Shown: positions 18,742-27,857 of the stretch, in pieces
Numbering within the stretch: the stretch's first letter is position 1
Layout: every line of letters begins with the position of its first letter
Source of the DNA: Planctomycetota bacterium
Lineage (GTDB): Bacteria > Planctomycetota > Phycisphaerae > WQYP01
Reading direction: 5' to 3'
DNA length: 57,618 bases
Assembly (NCBI GenBank): GCA_021831565.1
Contig: JAKBMM010000012.1
Coordinates: forward strand, 1 to 57,618
Notes under the pieces: generated by a model
What the model was told of the DNA's origin: nothing
Database searches by the model: none
What the model saw: only the letters and a program-made list of their open reading frames with translations
Program-made: the position numbers and the translations under genes

Positions 18742-20196
18742 TTGTTCCGAAATCTGATCAACATTTTCCGCATACCCGAGCTTCGCAATAAGCTCCTGTT
18801 TACCATCGGCATGCTTTGCGTGTACCGCATCGGTTACTTCATTCCACTACCCGGAGTGAATACGCATGCCCTCAGCGCGTTTGTAAAAAACGCCGGATCT
18901 TCCGCGCTCGGCCAGATCAGCAACTACCTGTCGCTGTTTTCCGGCGGCAACCTCGGGTTGAGCACCATCTTCGGACTGGGCATCATGCCCTATATCAGCG
19001 CCGCGATCATCTTCCAGCTTCTGGGCACCGTGATTCCCTCCCTGGAAAAGCTCCAGAAAGAGGGCGAACCAGGTATGCGGAAAATCAACGAATGGACGCG
19101 CTACGCCACAGTCGGTCTGTGCGTAATCCAGGCTGTGGTCTGGCTGCGGTATCTGACCTCGTCTTCGCGCTCTTTTCCCCATGGTTTTCTGTATGCCAAC
19201 ACCTACTACAACCATCTGACGCTTTTCTGGATCACGGGTCTGGCGGCCATGACCGCCGGCAGTATTTTCCTGATGTGGCTGGGTGAACAGATCGATGAGT
19301 ACGGCATCGGCAATGGTGTTTCGCTGATCATCATGGCCAGCATTGTGGCCCAGATGCCCAGCGCGGTATACGGTTTATATAAACATTCGTCCTTCCGCGT
19401 GGCTGGTTCGGAAACCCATCGCTACGGCGTCGGAACGATTTTATTTCTGGCCGCCGCCTTCGTGTGCGTTTCCGCCGGCGCGATCATCCTGGAGCAGGCG
19501 CAGCGCCGCATCGGCATTCAACAGGCCAAGCACATCCGCGGCAATCGCGTCTATGGGGGACAGACCCAGTACCTGCCTCTGCGCGTGAATCACGGCGGCG
19601 TGATGCCGATCATCTTCGCCAGCTCGCTGATGTTGATCCCCAATGTGATTCTCCAGTGGCTTACGCCGGGCCTGGCGCGGTTCGGCCTGTTTTTCACGTT
19701 GCGCGACGCCCTGGAACCGGGGCACTATATATATGTTATTTTATATATTATATTGATCTTCTTCTTTTCCTACTTCTGGAACACGGTTCAGTTTCGCCCC
19801 AAGGAAATGGCTGATCAGTTGCGTGATTACGGCAGTTTCATCAAGGGTTTGCGGCCCGGCAAACGCACCGCCGAGTATCTCGAAAACGTCATGACCCGCA
19901 TCACCTACTGCGGCGCCGCCTTCCTGGCTGTTATCGCCCTGGTGCCCACCGTGGTCTCGCGCTATATGAACGTCAACTTCATGATTACCCAGTTTCTCGG
20001 CGGCACCGGTTTGCTGATCGTCGTGAGCGTCCTTCTTGACTTCATCAATCGCGTGGAGGCAAATCTCATCATGCGGAACTACGGCGGCTTGCTGGAGCCG
20101 GAATCCTCCCAGGCCGCGCGCCGCAGGCCGGCGACCCGGCCGGACGTACCCTCCTCCCGCCTGGGTTCCGACCAGGTTAAAGGATCCGCGGCATGA
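18742..20196 (+). CDS. secY: Protein translocase subunit SecY
   Basis: Inner-membrane channel of the Sec system. 484 residues if started at the TTG 18742, which gives MFRNLINIFRIPELRNK, the usual N-terminus, and has TGAGG five bases upstream; a GTG at 18718 would add eight residues but has no ribosome site. Ten hydrophobic segments and motifs RIGYFIPLPGV, LGIMPYISAAIIFQLL and GNRVYGGQTQYLPLRVNHGGVMPIIFASS are visible. The segment at 19726-19765 is unusually A/T-rich. The stop overlaps the adk ATG by 4 bases. Confidence 0.96.
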   Translation: MFRNLINIFRIPELRNKLLFTIGMLCVYRIGYFIPLPGVNTHALSAFVKNAGSSALGQISNYLSLFSGGNLGLSTIFGLGIMPYISAAIIFQLLGTVIPSLEKLQKEGEPGMRKINEWTRYATVGLCVIQAVVWLRYLTSSSRSFPHGFLYANTYYNHLTLFWITGLAAMTAGSIFLMWLGEQIDEYGIGNGVSLIIMASIVAQMPSAVYGLYKHSSFRVAGSETHRYGVGTILFLAAAFVCVSAGAIILEQAQRRIGIQQAKHIRGNRVYGGQTQYLPLRVNHGGVMPIIFASSLMLIPNVILQWLTPGLARFGLFFTLRDALEPGHYIYVILYIILIFFFSYFWNTVQFRPKEMADQLRDYGSFIKGLRPGKRTAEYLENVMTRITYCGAAFLAVIALVPTVVSRYMNVNFMITQFLGGTGLLIVVSVLLDFINRVEANLIMRNYGGLLEPESSQAARRRPATRPDVPSSRLGSDQVKGSAA

Positions 20197-20855
20197 GAAT
20201 CGCCCTGCTGGGTCCGCCGGGCGCGGGCAAGGGCACGCAGGCCGCGCGCATCTGCCAGACGTTTCATCTGATTCATTTTTCCAGCGGCGACATTCTGCGA
20301 GCGGAGAAGATGTTTGGCACTTCGCTCGGCCGCCGCATCCGCGATTTCATCGACAATGGTCTGCTTGTCCCCGACGATCTGATGATCCAGATTATGGAGC
20401 AACGCGTATTGGCCGCGCGGGATGGATTTGTTCTGGATGGCTATCCCAGGACATTGCCGCAATCCCAGGCGCTCAAGCGCATTCTCCAGGCGGCGGACAT
20501 GCCGCTCGACTTGGTGCTCAATTTTGTCGTGGATCCAAAAGTACTGGCCCGGCGCTTCGAGGGCCGCAGAATCTGCCCGGTATGTCTGGCGGTGTATCAC
20601 GTGGATACCATGCCGTCAAAAATTCCCGGCGTCTGCGATCACGACTCTCACGAATTGATTATCCGGCAGGATGACATGCCCGACGTGGTCCGCAAGCGGA
20701 TCGAAACGTACCAAGAGAGTATGGCGCCGTTATTCGCCTATTACGCCCAACAGGGAGATTTCAAAACCATCGACGCCTCCGGTTCCGTCGACGATGTCAC
20801 GCGGGTTGTCTTAGATAAAATACGCCGCCATTTTGAGGCGGCGACGGCGTCCTGA
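20193..20855 (+). CDS. adk: Adenylate kinase, zinc-lid type
   Basis: Cytosolic enzyme balancing ATP, ADP and AMP. 220 residues; P-loop GPPGAGKGT at 7-15, SSGDILR at 30-36, LDGYPRT at 81-87. The LID carries C128, C131, C148 and D151, the three-Cys-one-Asp zinc set known from Bacillus subtilis, in place of four cysteines. Translation is probably coupled to secY through an ATGA overlap, as in many spc operons. No map, infA or rpsM follows; the next gene is on the other strand. Confidence 0.97.
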   Translation: MRIALLGPPGAGKGTQAARICQTFHLIHFSSGDILRAEKMFGTSLGRRIRDFIDNGLLVPDDLMIQIMEQRVLAARDGFVLDGYPRTLPQSQALKRILQAADMPLDLVLNFVVDPKVLARRFEGRRICPVCLAVYHVDTMPSKIPGVCDHDSHELIIRQDDMPDVVRKRIETYQESMAPLFAYYAQQGDFKTIDASGSVDDVTRVVLDKIRRHFEAATAS

Positions 20856-20926
20856 TCGCCGGCGCTCGGTAGCATCCAGTTTCCGCTTGGCGTGCAGGCC
20901 CTTGCACCCTGTAAAATCCACGGCGA

Positions 20927-21565
20927 CTATTCTTGGGCATCTTGGGCATCTTCCAGTAGAGCCATCGGCTGATTGAGATTTCGCGACTGGATCGCCCGCG
21001 CGGGGTTGCCCGCGACCACCGTCCAGGCGGGCACATCGCGCGTCGCCACCGCGCAGGCCGCCACGACCGCTCCTTCGCCAATGGTCACGCCGGGATACAC
21101 AAACGCGCGGGCACAAATCCACGTGTCGGCGCCAATGCTTATAGGCGCGATCTTCAGCGGCATGGAAAGTTGGGTATAATCGTGTGTTCCGGCGCAAAGA
21201 TAGGCTTCCTGGCTGATGGTGCAGCGCTCGCCGATAACAATCCGCCCGATGTTGTAAACCGTCACATCATCGCCGATGCCGGACAAATCACCCATTTCCA
21301 AAAGCCAGGGATAATACACACGACTGGTGCGGCGGATCGTACAGCGTGTTCCGATCTTGGCACCGAAGCACCGCAGGAGAAACGCCCGCCAGCCGGACCA
21401 AGTGTGGAAAGAATAACGATAGAGGGTATTTTCAAGAATGCTCCAGAGCAGGCGTCTAACTCTCCACGAAAGGGGCGCCCCGGAAACCAGGCGCTGTGCC
21501 GCATCCTGGGACGGAGGGTTCGCCACGGTCGATGAAGTGGGGACATTCTCCACGTTTGGCATCAT
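20927..21565 (-). CDS. Hexapeptide-repeat acetyltransferase, WcaF-like
   Basis: 212 residues from the tandem ATG at 21565, with GGGAACAACGAC upstream. After a variable N-terminus comes ENTLYRYSFHTWSGWRAFLLRCFGAKIG, the entry of putative colanic-acid type acetyltransferases, then left-handed beta-helix repeats (IGRIVIGERCTISQEAYLC, ISIGADTWICARAFVYPGVTIGEGAVVAACAV) and the end VVAGNPARAI. The conserved THDY and the hexapeptides suggest acetyl-CoA-dependent O-acetylation of a polysaccharide sugar. No other polysaccharide genes are adjacent, so the substrate is unknown. Confidence 0.85.
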   Translation of the reverse strand: MMPNVENVPTSSTVANPPSQDAAQRLVSGAPLSWRVRRLLWSILENTLYRYSFHTWSGWRAFLLRCFGAKIGTRCTIRRTSRVYYPWLLEMGDLSGIGDDVTVYNIGRIVIGERCTISQEAYLCAGTHDYTQLSMPLKIAPISIGADTWICARAFVYPGVTIGEGAVVAACAVATRDVPAWTVVAGNPARAIQSRNLNQPMALLEDAQDAQE

Positions 21566-21635
21566 GTCGTTGTTCCCGCCATGCGTCAAGGATTTTCGGG
21601 CGGCGGACCGGTGCAAGGTCTCGGCGACGGTGCGG

Positions 21636-22637
21636 TTACGCCGGTTTGCCAGCCTCCACGGGATCCACTGTCGCCACGGTAAACCAGGCCGATACGGGCG
21701 CCGTGGTTGAGCAATCCAAGCATTGTATCGGCACGCTCATGTAATTGGCTGAACATTGCGGGCAATGGCCATGGCCGGCAAACATGTCAAAATGAACGCC
21801 GCAGGCGCCGCACTGCCAGAAGTTGCCGCGGCGCGGCGCCAGGCCGCAGGCTGGACAAGCCAGACCGGCCGTGCGTGGTATTTGCTGGACTTTTTGCCTG
21901 ATCCCCGCCTGGCGAAACGCCGAAACCGCGTTGATCATCATGAAAACAGCTATGGCTATAAGCAGAAAATCTCCCGCGTAGAACGCCAGGATCAGAAATC
22001 CGGCCGCGCCAATCATGCCGATGACCGACGCCACCCGCAGAGCGCGGGCTTCCCCGATGAAAAACCACAGGACCGACCAGAGAATTTTTCCGCCGTCGAG
22101 CGGATACACCGGCAGCATATTGAATATCAGCAGAACCAGATTGATTTCGAAAAGCGAATAGACAAAGTGTCCGACGTTGCCCACCCGCGCCAAGAGAGAA
22201 GGCTCAAACAATTGCGCCATGGGATGAGCCGTCAACAGGCCGTGCTGGCGCAGCACCAGCAGCCACAAACCGGCGGTAATGGGAATCAGAATCATATTTA
22301 CCAGGGGACCGGCCAGAATGCTCCAGAGCATAGCGCCGGGCCGCCATGGCGGCGACACAAATGCCACCCCTCCCAACGGCCAAAGGACAATCGTGTCCGC
22401 CTTTCCGCCCACCGACCGGCACGCCAGCGCGTGGCCGAACTCGTGCATCAACACAATGGCGAACAGAGCGATCACCGAGGCGACATTCCATAATTCAAAC
22501 TGAAGTTTACCATGTTTGGGACCGGGACCGGCCAGGAAGACAAAATAAACGACGGCGAATATCCACATCCAGTTCAAGTAGACGTCAATACCAAACAGAC
22601 GGAAAAGGTGGATCGACCTGTTTTGAAGCGAATTCAT
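21636..22637 (-). CDS. Site-2 protease (M50 family) with C-terminal zinc ribbon
   Basis: Intramembrane metalloprotease, 333 residues. Zinc motif HEFGH at 65-69 in the second hydrophobic segment and the third ligand in [11 protein letters not shown] (D181). About six membrane segments lie in residues 10-240. The last 75 residues hold four CxxC pairs (C261/C264, C276/C279, C292/C295, C306/C309), a double zinc ribbon facing the cytoplasm by simple topology. AGGAG ribosome site. The family cleaves anti-sigma factors or signal-peptide remnants; no anti-sigma gene is next to it. The ribbon may recognise substrate, which is inference. Confidence 0.88.
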   Translation of the reverse strand: MNSLQNRSIHLFRLFGIDVYLNWMWIFAVVYFVFLAGPGPKHGKLQFELWNVASVIALFAIVLMHEFGHALACRSVGGKADTIVLWPLGGVAFVSPPWRPGAMLWSILAGPLVNMILIPITAGLWLLVLRQHGLLTAHPMAQLFEPSLLARVGNVGHFVYSLFEINLVLLIFNMLPVYPLDGGKILWSVLWFFIGEARALRVASVIGMIGAAGFLILAFYAGDFLLIAIAVFMMINAVSAFRQAGIRQKVQQIPRTAGLACPACGLAPRRGNFWQCGACGVHFDMFAGHGHCPQCSANYMSVPIQCLDCSTTAPVSAWFTVATVDPVEAGKPA

Positions 22638-22904
22638 AGGCGATGCTCCTGGGCTCGCCGGATTGTTTCCTATGCGAGCTTCCGCATCGGCCAGCCAATT
22701 ATATTGTAGAACCTATCGCCAAAGAGAGCGAGCGGTCATCTTTTTAGAAAATAGCCACGGAGCGGCAATTTTTAGGGAAGGAATCGGAAAAGCGGCAAGG
22801 CGTCCGGTGCGCCGTCCCGGCGGAAATATTTATTTTTACGGTTCCATGCCACGGCCGAAGCAGCATTGGCCCCACCTACGGCAAATCGGGCGGCCGCGCG
22901 GTGG

Positions 22905-24110
22905 TTATTGCGCCGGCGTGAGTGCCGCGGCGGATGGCGATTTCCCCGCCGCCGCGACGATTTTCCGCGCCGCATCGTTCAGATCGTCCGCGATTTGCAG
23001 CGTGGGAAGTTCATGGCGCGCCGCAGAGAGCATCTCCCGCGCTTTCTCCACGTTCGTGCCTTCCAACCGCACCACCACCGGAGTTGCAAAGCCAACTTCC
23101 CGGCCGGCCTGAATCAGCGCCGCGGCGATCCGATCGCAACGGGCAATGCCGCCGAAAATATTCACCAGAACGCCCCGGACATTCTCATCCGAAAGAATGA
23201 TGCGAAAGGCTTCAATCGCCCCTTCATCCGTTACGCCGCCGCCGACGTCCAGAAAATTCGCCGGCCGGCCGCCATGCAGTTGAATCACATCCATGGTGGC
23301 CATGGCCAGACCGGCACCGTTGACCAGACAGGCGATTTCGCCGTCCAGTTTGATGTAGTTGAGATTGGCCGCCGCAGCGCGAATTTCCAGCGGATCGGTT
23401 TGCGAGTCGTCTTTCAGAGCGGCAAGGTGGGGATGGCGGAAGAGGGCGTTGTCATCGAAATTCACTTTGGCGTCAATGGCCAGAATCCGTCCCTCTTTGG
23501 TGCACACCAGCGGGTTGATCTCCACAAGACTGCAGTCATGCTGCAAAAAGAACCGCGCCAGGTTGAGGAGAATATCGGCAAATACATTGACGTGTTTGCC
23601 TGAGAAGCCCAGTTCAATCGCCACTTTACGCGCCTGGAACCCCTGCAGACCCAGCAGGGGATGCAGCGGCTCCCGGATGATAGCGGCCGGACGCTCGCGC
23701 GCAACGGTTTCAATTTCCACACCGCCCTGGCCGCATGCGATCACGCTGGCGGTGGCTTTGGCCCGGTCCAGCGCCAAGCCAACGTAATATTCGTGGGCGA
23801 TGTCCACCGCGGCGGCGATCAGCAGTTTTTTCACCGCGATTCCTTCCGGACCGGTTTGCGGCGAAACCATACGATGGCTGAGCATGAATTCCGCCGCCGC
23901 CTGCGCCTCCGGCGCCGATTGGACCAGCTTGACGAAACCGGCCTTGCCCCGCCCTCCGGCAAACACCTGGGCCTTGACCACCTGGACCGGAAAGCCGTTG
24001 GCTGCAAACGCCTGTCCGGCCGCAACGGCTGATTCAACGATCTGTGCGGGCGGAACGGGAATACCAATTTTCGCCAGCAGCTCGCGTGCCTGATATTCGT
24101 GTATTTTCAT
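22905..24110 (-). CDS. sucC: Succinyl-CoA synthetase beta subunit
   Basis: TCA-cycle enzyme making ATP or GTP from succinyl-CoA, ATP-grasp fold. 401 residues from ATG 24110 (MKIHEYQARELLAKIGIPVP), preceded by AAAAGGAG; an open frame further upstream lacks the family sequence. KAQVFAGGRGKAGFV, LVEINPLV, NGAGLAMATMD and VNIFGGIARCD are family signatures. The partner sucD, usually directly downstream, is absent from this window; the next gene is an M50 protease. Divergent from mutS across about 160 bases. Confidence 0.95.
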   Translation of the reverse strand: MKIHEYQARELLAKIGIPVPPAQIVESAVAAGQAFAANGFPVQVVKAQVFAGGRGKAGFVKLVQSAPEAQAAAEFMLSHRMVSPQTGPEGIAVKKLLIAAAVDIAHEYYVGLALDRAKATASVIACGQGGVEIETVARERPAAIIREPLHPLLGLQGFQARKVAIELGFSGKHVNVFADILLNLARFFLQHDCSLVEINPLVCTKEGRILAIDAKVNFDDNALFRHPHLAALKDDSQTDPLEIRAAAANLNYIKLDGEIACLVNGAGLAMATMDVIQLHGGRPANFLDVGGGVTDEGAIEAFRIILSDENVRGVLVNIFGGIARCDRIAAALIQAGREVGFATPVVVRLEGTNVEKAREMLSAARHELPTLQIADDLNDAARKIVAAAGKSPSAAALTPAQ

Positions 24111-24256
24111 TCCCGGCGGCTCCTTTTCGGAAACTTTAAAGAATACGCGAACCGGCGTGAAAGATAAATGGAGACGCTCGCCATCTTGCCAACGGTGTGA
24201 CAACTGATATCCACCGGACATCCGGATACCACGGGGGCTATTTCCCCAAGGCGCTG

Positions 24257-24262
24257 TATAAT
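24257..24262 (+). promoter_or_regulatory. -10 box close to the mutS start
   Basis: A perfect TATAAT ends eight bases before the mutS ATG (24271). Transcription would start at or within a few bases of the ATG, and no Shine-Dalgarno is visible there, so the mRNA may be leaderless. No good -35 is seen 16-18 bases upstream. Confidence 0.4.
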
Positions 24263-24270
24263 CTTTCACC

Positions 24271-27030
24271 ATGGCCAAATCCATGAGCGAGCAAAATATT
24301 TCCGCAATCGACGCCGCCGCGTTGACTCCCGCGATGCGTCAATACCAGACCTATAAGGCCCAGTATCCGGATTCCATCCTTTTTTTCCGCATCGGCGACT
24401 TTTACGAAACATTTTATGAAGACGCCCGCACCATTTCCCGCGTGTTGGGCGTTGCGCTGACCAGCCGCAGCAAAGGTGAAAACGCCGTGCCTATGGCCGG
24501 TGTGCCCCACCACGCCGTGGAAACCTATCTGCACCGCATGATCGCCGCCGGCTACCGCGTGGCCATCTGCGAACAGATGGAGGACCCGCGGCAGGCCAAA
24601 GGTCTTATCGACCGCCAGGTTACTCGTTTGCTTACTCCCGGTACGCTCACCGAAGACGCCATGCTCGACGGTCGCGAGGAGAATTTTCTGGCGGCCCTGG
24701 TTCCCTTGTCCACCGGTGGGACCAACCCCGGCAAGTCTGATCCGAGCGGCGCCTTGTCCGACGACGCCCCCGGTCCGTCCGATCCCGCCGCCGCAGATTC
24801 CCCCCCCACCGACTCTTCGGGCCTGGCCGCCCTGGCCTGGTGTGAGCTTTCCACCGGCAAATTCATGACGATGCTCGATACTTTTTCCGCCTGCCGCGAG
24901 GAACTCGCCCGCATCCGTCCGCGGGAAATGCTTTGCGACGAATTGCCCGATCACCGCGCGCCGGACTGGGCCGCGAATCTCCAGGACATGCTCAAACTCA
25001 CGCTTACCGCCCGACCCGCCTGGCAGTTTCAGCAGCATCACGCCGGCGAAGCCCTGCGCGGGCATTACGGCGTGCGACATTTCGCCGCCTTCGGCTACGA
25101 GAACCCTTGCGATCCCGCGTTATGGGCCGCCGGGGCGCTGGTGAGTTATCTGCATGAAACCCAGAAGGCCGCCCTGGAACATCTTCAGCCGCCACGGCCG
25201 TTTGAGCGCGGCCGACACCTGGTGATCGATCCCACGTCGCTGCGTTCGCTGGAAGTGCTGCGATCTCTGCGAAACAACACGCTGGAAGGCTCGCTGATCT
25301 GGGCCTTGGATCGCACCCGCACTCCCATGGGTTCGCGCCTGCTGCGCAACTGGCTTTTGTTCCCCCTGCGTGATCGCAAGGCCATTGAAGAGCGATTGTC
25401 CATCGTGACCGAATTGCTTTCCGCAGAAGCGGCGCTGGACCAGGTCCGTCTGATCGCCTCCGACTGCGGCGACATGGAACGCATCGCCGCCCGTCTATGC
25501 TGCCGCCGGGCCACCCCGCGCGATTTGATTGCCCTGGCTCGTTCCCTCGATACGCTGCCGGCGATTTTACGGATTCTCGCGGCGGCGCCTGCCCGCCCGG
25601 CGCTGTTCGACAAGCTCGCGGAGTCGGCGCCCCCCGCCGGAGAAATCGCGGGCCATATCCGCGCCGCCATCGCCGAGGATCCACCCGCCCATCTGCGCGA
25701 CGGAGGCGTTATTCGCAGCGGCTACCATGCCGAACTCGACCGCCTGCGCTCCTTGGCGCACAACAGCCGCTCCTGGCTGGCCGATTATCAGGCGTCGCTG
25801 GTTCAATCCACGGGGATACACTCGCTGAAGGTCGGTTATAACAAAATCTTCGGCTACTATATTGAAGTCACCCATGCGCACGCGGAAAAAATTCCCCCCG
25901 AGTTTATCCGCCGGCAAACCGTCAAAAACGCCGAGCGCTACGTCACCGACCGACTCAAGCAATTTGAATCGGAAATGCTTACCGCCCAGGAACGTTCCCG
26001 CGCTCTGGAACAGGATCTTTACGAACAACTGCGGCAGGACCTGGCGGGGCGGGTTCGCACGCTCCAGCAAATCGCCCGACGGATGGCCGCTCTGGATGTT
26101 TACTGTTCCATCGCCCACCTGGCCCGCACCCGCCGCTGTTGCCGGCCTGAGATCACCACCGCCCGCGAACTGAAAATTCTTGACGCCCGCCATCCGGTTG
26201 TCGAACAGGTATTGGAGGATAAATTTGTTCCCAATGACATCGTCTTCGAAGCCGGCGGACCGACGCTGGAGCTGATCACCGGTCCGAACATGGCCGGCAA
26301 ATCCACCTATATCCGCCAGGCGGCCCTTCTGGTACTGATGGCGCAGGCCGGTTTTTATCTGCCGGCGCGCCAGGCCGCCGTCGGCCTGGTTGACCGCATC
26401 TTTACGCGCGTGGGCGCTTCCGACGACCTGGCCGCCGGCCAGTCCACGTTCATGGTCGAAATGACCGAGACCGCCAACATTCTTCTGCACGCCTCGGCCG
26501 ATTCGCTGGTGATTCTTGATGAAGTCGGCCGCGGCACCAGCACGCTGGACGGTCTGGCGCTGGCCTGGGCCATCGCCGAATATCTCGCCGACACCTCTCG
26601 CTGCCGGGCACTTTTCGCCACGCACTATCACGAATTGACCGAGTTGGCCGAAACCACATCCGCCGTGGTCAATTGCAATGTGTTGGTGCGCGAATGGGAG
26701 GACCAGATTCTTTTCATGCACCGCATCGTGCCCGGCCGGGCGGATCGTTCCTACGGCGTGCAAGTGGCGCGCCTCGCCGGCGTGCCGCGCAGCGTGATTC
26801 AACGCGCCCGCCGGCTCATGGAGCAGCTTAGCGTGCACGTGGGCAAAATCCGCCCCCGCGCCGCCGCCACCGCCGCCGCGGCTCAGAGCAATCTTTTCGA
26901 TCCGGTCCAGTCCCAGGTGCTGGCCCAACTACAATCTTTCGATCCGGACCGCATGTCGCCCATGCAGGCGTGGGAAGCCCTTAAAATGCTCCAGGGGATG
27001 CTGACGGAAAATCCCTCGGAGCGCGTGTGA
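24271..27030 (+). CDS. mutS: DNA mismatch repair protein MutS
   Basis: Mismatch-recognition ATPase, 919 residues against about 850-870. The mismatch-binding F-x-E is F44-Y45-E46 in IGDFYETF. The ABC-ATPase has Walker A TGPNMAGKSTYIRQ, Walker B/LVILDEVGRGTSTLDG and ATHYHEL. An insert of about 40 residues rich in Pro, Ser, Asp and Gly (24710-24815) lies between domains I and II and explains part of the extra length. It is followed by a convergent gene. An alternative ATG lies at 24283. Confidence 0.97.
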   Translation: MAKSMSEQNISAIDAAALTPAMRQYQTYKAQYPDSILFFRIGDFYETFYEDARTISRVLGVALTSRSKGENAVPMAGVPHHAVETYLHRMIAAGYRVAICEQMEDPRQAKGLIDRQVTRLLTPGTLTEDAMLDGREENFLAALVPLSTGGTNPGKSDPSGALSDDAPGPSDPAAADSPPTDSSGLAALAWCELSTGKFMTMLDTFSACREELARIRPREMLCDELPDHRAPDWAANLQDMLKLTLTARPAWQFQQHHAGEALRGHYGVRHFAAFGYENPCDPALWAAGALVSYLHETQKAALEHLQPPRPFERGRHLVIDPTSLRSLEVLRSLRNNTLEGSLIWALDRTRTPMGSRLLRNWLLFPLRDRKAIEERLSIVTELLSAEAALDQVRLIASDCGDMERIAARLCCRRATPRDLIALARSLDTLPAILRILAAAPARPALFDKLAESAPPAGEIAGHIRAAIAEDPPAHLRDGGVIRSGYHAELDRLRSLAHNSRSWLADYQASLVQSTGIHSLKVGYNKIFGYYIEVTHAHAEKIPPEFIRRQTVKNAERYVTDRLKQFESEMLTAQERSRALEQDLYEQLRQDLAGRVRTLQQIARRMAALDVYCSIAHLARTRRCCRPEITTARELKILDARHPVVEQVLEDKFVPNDIVFEAGGPTLELITGPNMAGKSTYIRQAALLVLMAQAGFYLPARQAAVGLVDRIFTRVGASDDLAAGQSTFMVEMTETANILLHASADSLVILDEVGRGTSTLDGLALAWAIAEYLADTSRCRALFATHYHELTELAETTSAVVNCNVLVREWEDQILFMHRIVPGRADRSYGVQVARLAGVPRSVIQRARRLMEQLSVHVGKIRPRAAATAAAAQSNLFDPVQSQVLAQLQSFDPDRMSPMQAWEALKMLQGMLTENPSERV

Positions 27031-27142
27031 GAGGCTGATTTTCGCATTGCGGCGCGCCAGCAGCGGCAGGCGCCACCCAAGAATATTCTCTTATGTATTT
27101 TATAAAATAATCACAAGTCGTTTGATCGCAGGCACAACCTCC

Positions 27143-27206
27143 GGGGGGACTCGGCCCCGCATTCTTCCTGGTGGGGACCCGCACTTTTATGCGGATTTGA
27201 ACCAGG
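27143..27206. other. Structured spacer between convergent mutS and cyclo-ligase genes
   Basis: CCTGGT (27167-27172) pairs with ACCAGG (27201-27206) and encloses CCGCA/TGCGG (27079+100 to 27094+100, i.e. 27179-27183 and 27190-27194). A GGGG/CCCC pair (27145-27148, 27155-27158) lies to the left. The fold is possible on both strands. Probably a two-way transcription end, although T tracts are poor; a small RNA is the alternative. A/T-rich sequence with TTTTATAAAATAA lies at about 27097. Confidence 0.4.
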
Positions 27207-27217
27207 TTGCCGCGCCG

Positions 27218-27790
27218 TCAACGACCGCAGCGCACGATTTGCCGATCCGTAACGATCATGTGCATCGGGATATCGTGCGTCTCGAACGGTATCGCCTCAT
27301 CGATCAATTGCTCGTGAAAACACAAGGCGATCCGTAAACCCTGGAAATCGCCCTGCGAAAGAAACCGATCGTAAAAGCCTTTTCCCCGTCCCACCCGATA
27401 GCCGCTCCGGTCGAAAGCCATTCCCGGCACGGCTACCAGGTCGATAAGTCCCAGCGACACCACCGTTCCCTGCACGGGTTCACGAAGACCGGCGCTTCCC
27501 TGGCGGGAGGTGGTGTCCAAGCTTTTGATCTCAACCGGCTCGATCTGCCGCTCCCGCCAGTGTATGCGGGGAACGGCGATGGATTTTCCATCTTTCCAAG
27601 CTTGCAGGGCCAGCGCGGAAGTTTCAACTTCGTTTTCCATGGAAAGGAAAAGCATGATCAACTGGGCGTTGCGGAACTCCCGGGTTTCAGCGAGCTTCCG
27701 GCAGACGGCCAGGGATCGCATATGCCGCTCGTCAGGAGAAATTTCCGTGAGCAGCGAACGCATCCGGGCACGAATTTGCGCCTTGTCCAT
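27218..27790 (-). CDS. 5-formyltetrahydrofolate cyclo-ligase
   Basis: Converts 5-formyl-THF to 5,10-methenyl-THF using ATP, returning a storage folate to the one-carbon pool. 190 residues. The C-terminal signature PGMAFDRSGYRVGRGKGFYDRFL and the IMLFLSMENEVET strand identify the family (called YgfA, Fau or MTHFS). A GAGGA site precedes the ATG. It follows rarA by 67 bases on the same strand and may be in its transcript. It cooperates with glyA and purL in folate and purine metabolism. Confidence 0.92.
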   Translation of the reverse strand: MDKAQIRARMRSLLTEISPDERHMRSLAVCRKLAETREFRNAQLIMLFLSMENEVETSALALQAWKDGKSIAVPRIHWRERQIEPVEIKSLDTTSRQGSAGLREPVQGTVVSLGLIDLVAVPGMAFDRSGYRVGRGKGFYDRFLSQGDFQGLRIALCFHEQLIDEAIPFETHDIPMHMIVTDRQIVRCGR

Positions 27791-27857
27791 AAACCATCCT
27801 CTATGAACCGAACCGGGTTAATCATCCCGAAGCCCGGCCCGGCGTCAAGGCAAAATT

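Noticed and set aside
25567-26928. Minus-strand frame of 453 codons
   Set aside because: Antisense to the ATPase domain of mutS; His/Gly-rich composition without motif.
27167-27206. tRNA-like GGATTTGAACC on the plus strand near mutS
   Set aside because: The flanks do not pair as a T arm and no other tRNA parts are present; it is part of the nested hairpin.
27031-27217. 6S RNA next to the cyclo-ligase gene
   Set aside because: Location in this case is downstream, not upstream, and no 6S-type central bubble with long flanking stems can be drawn.
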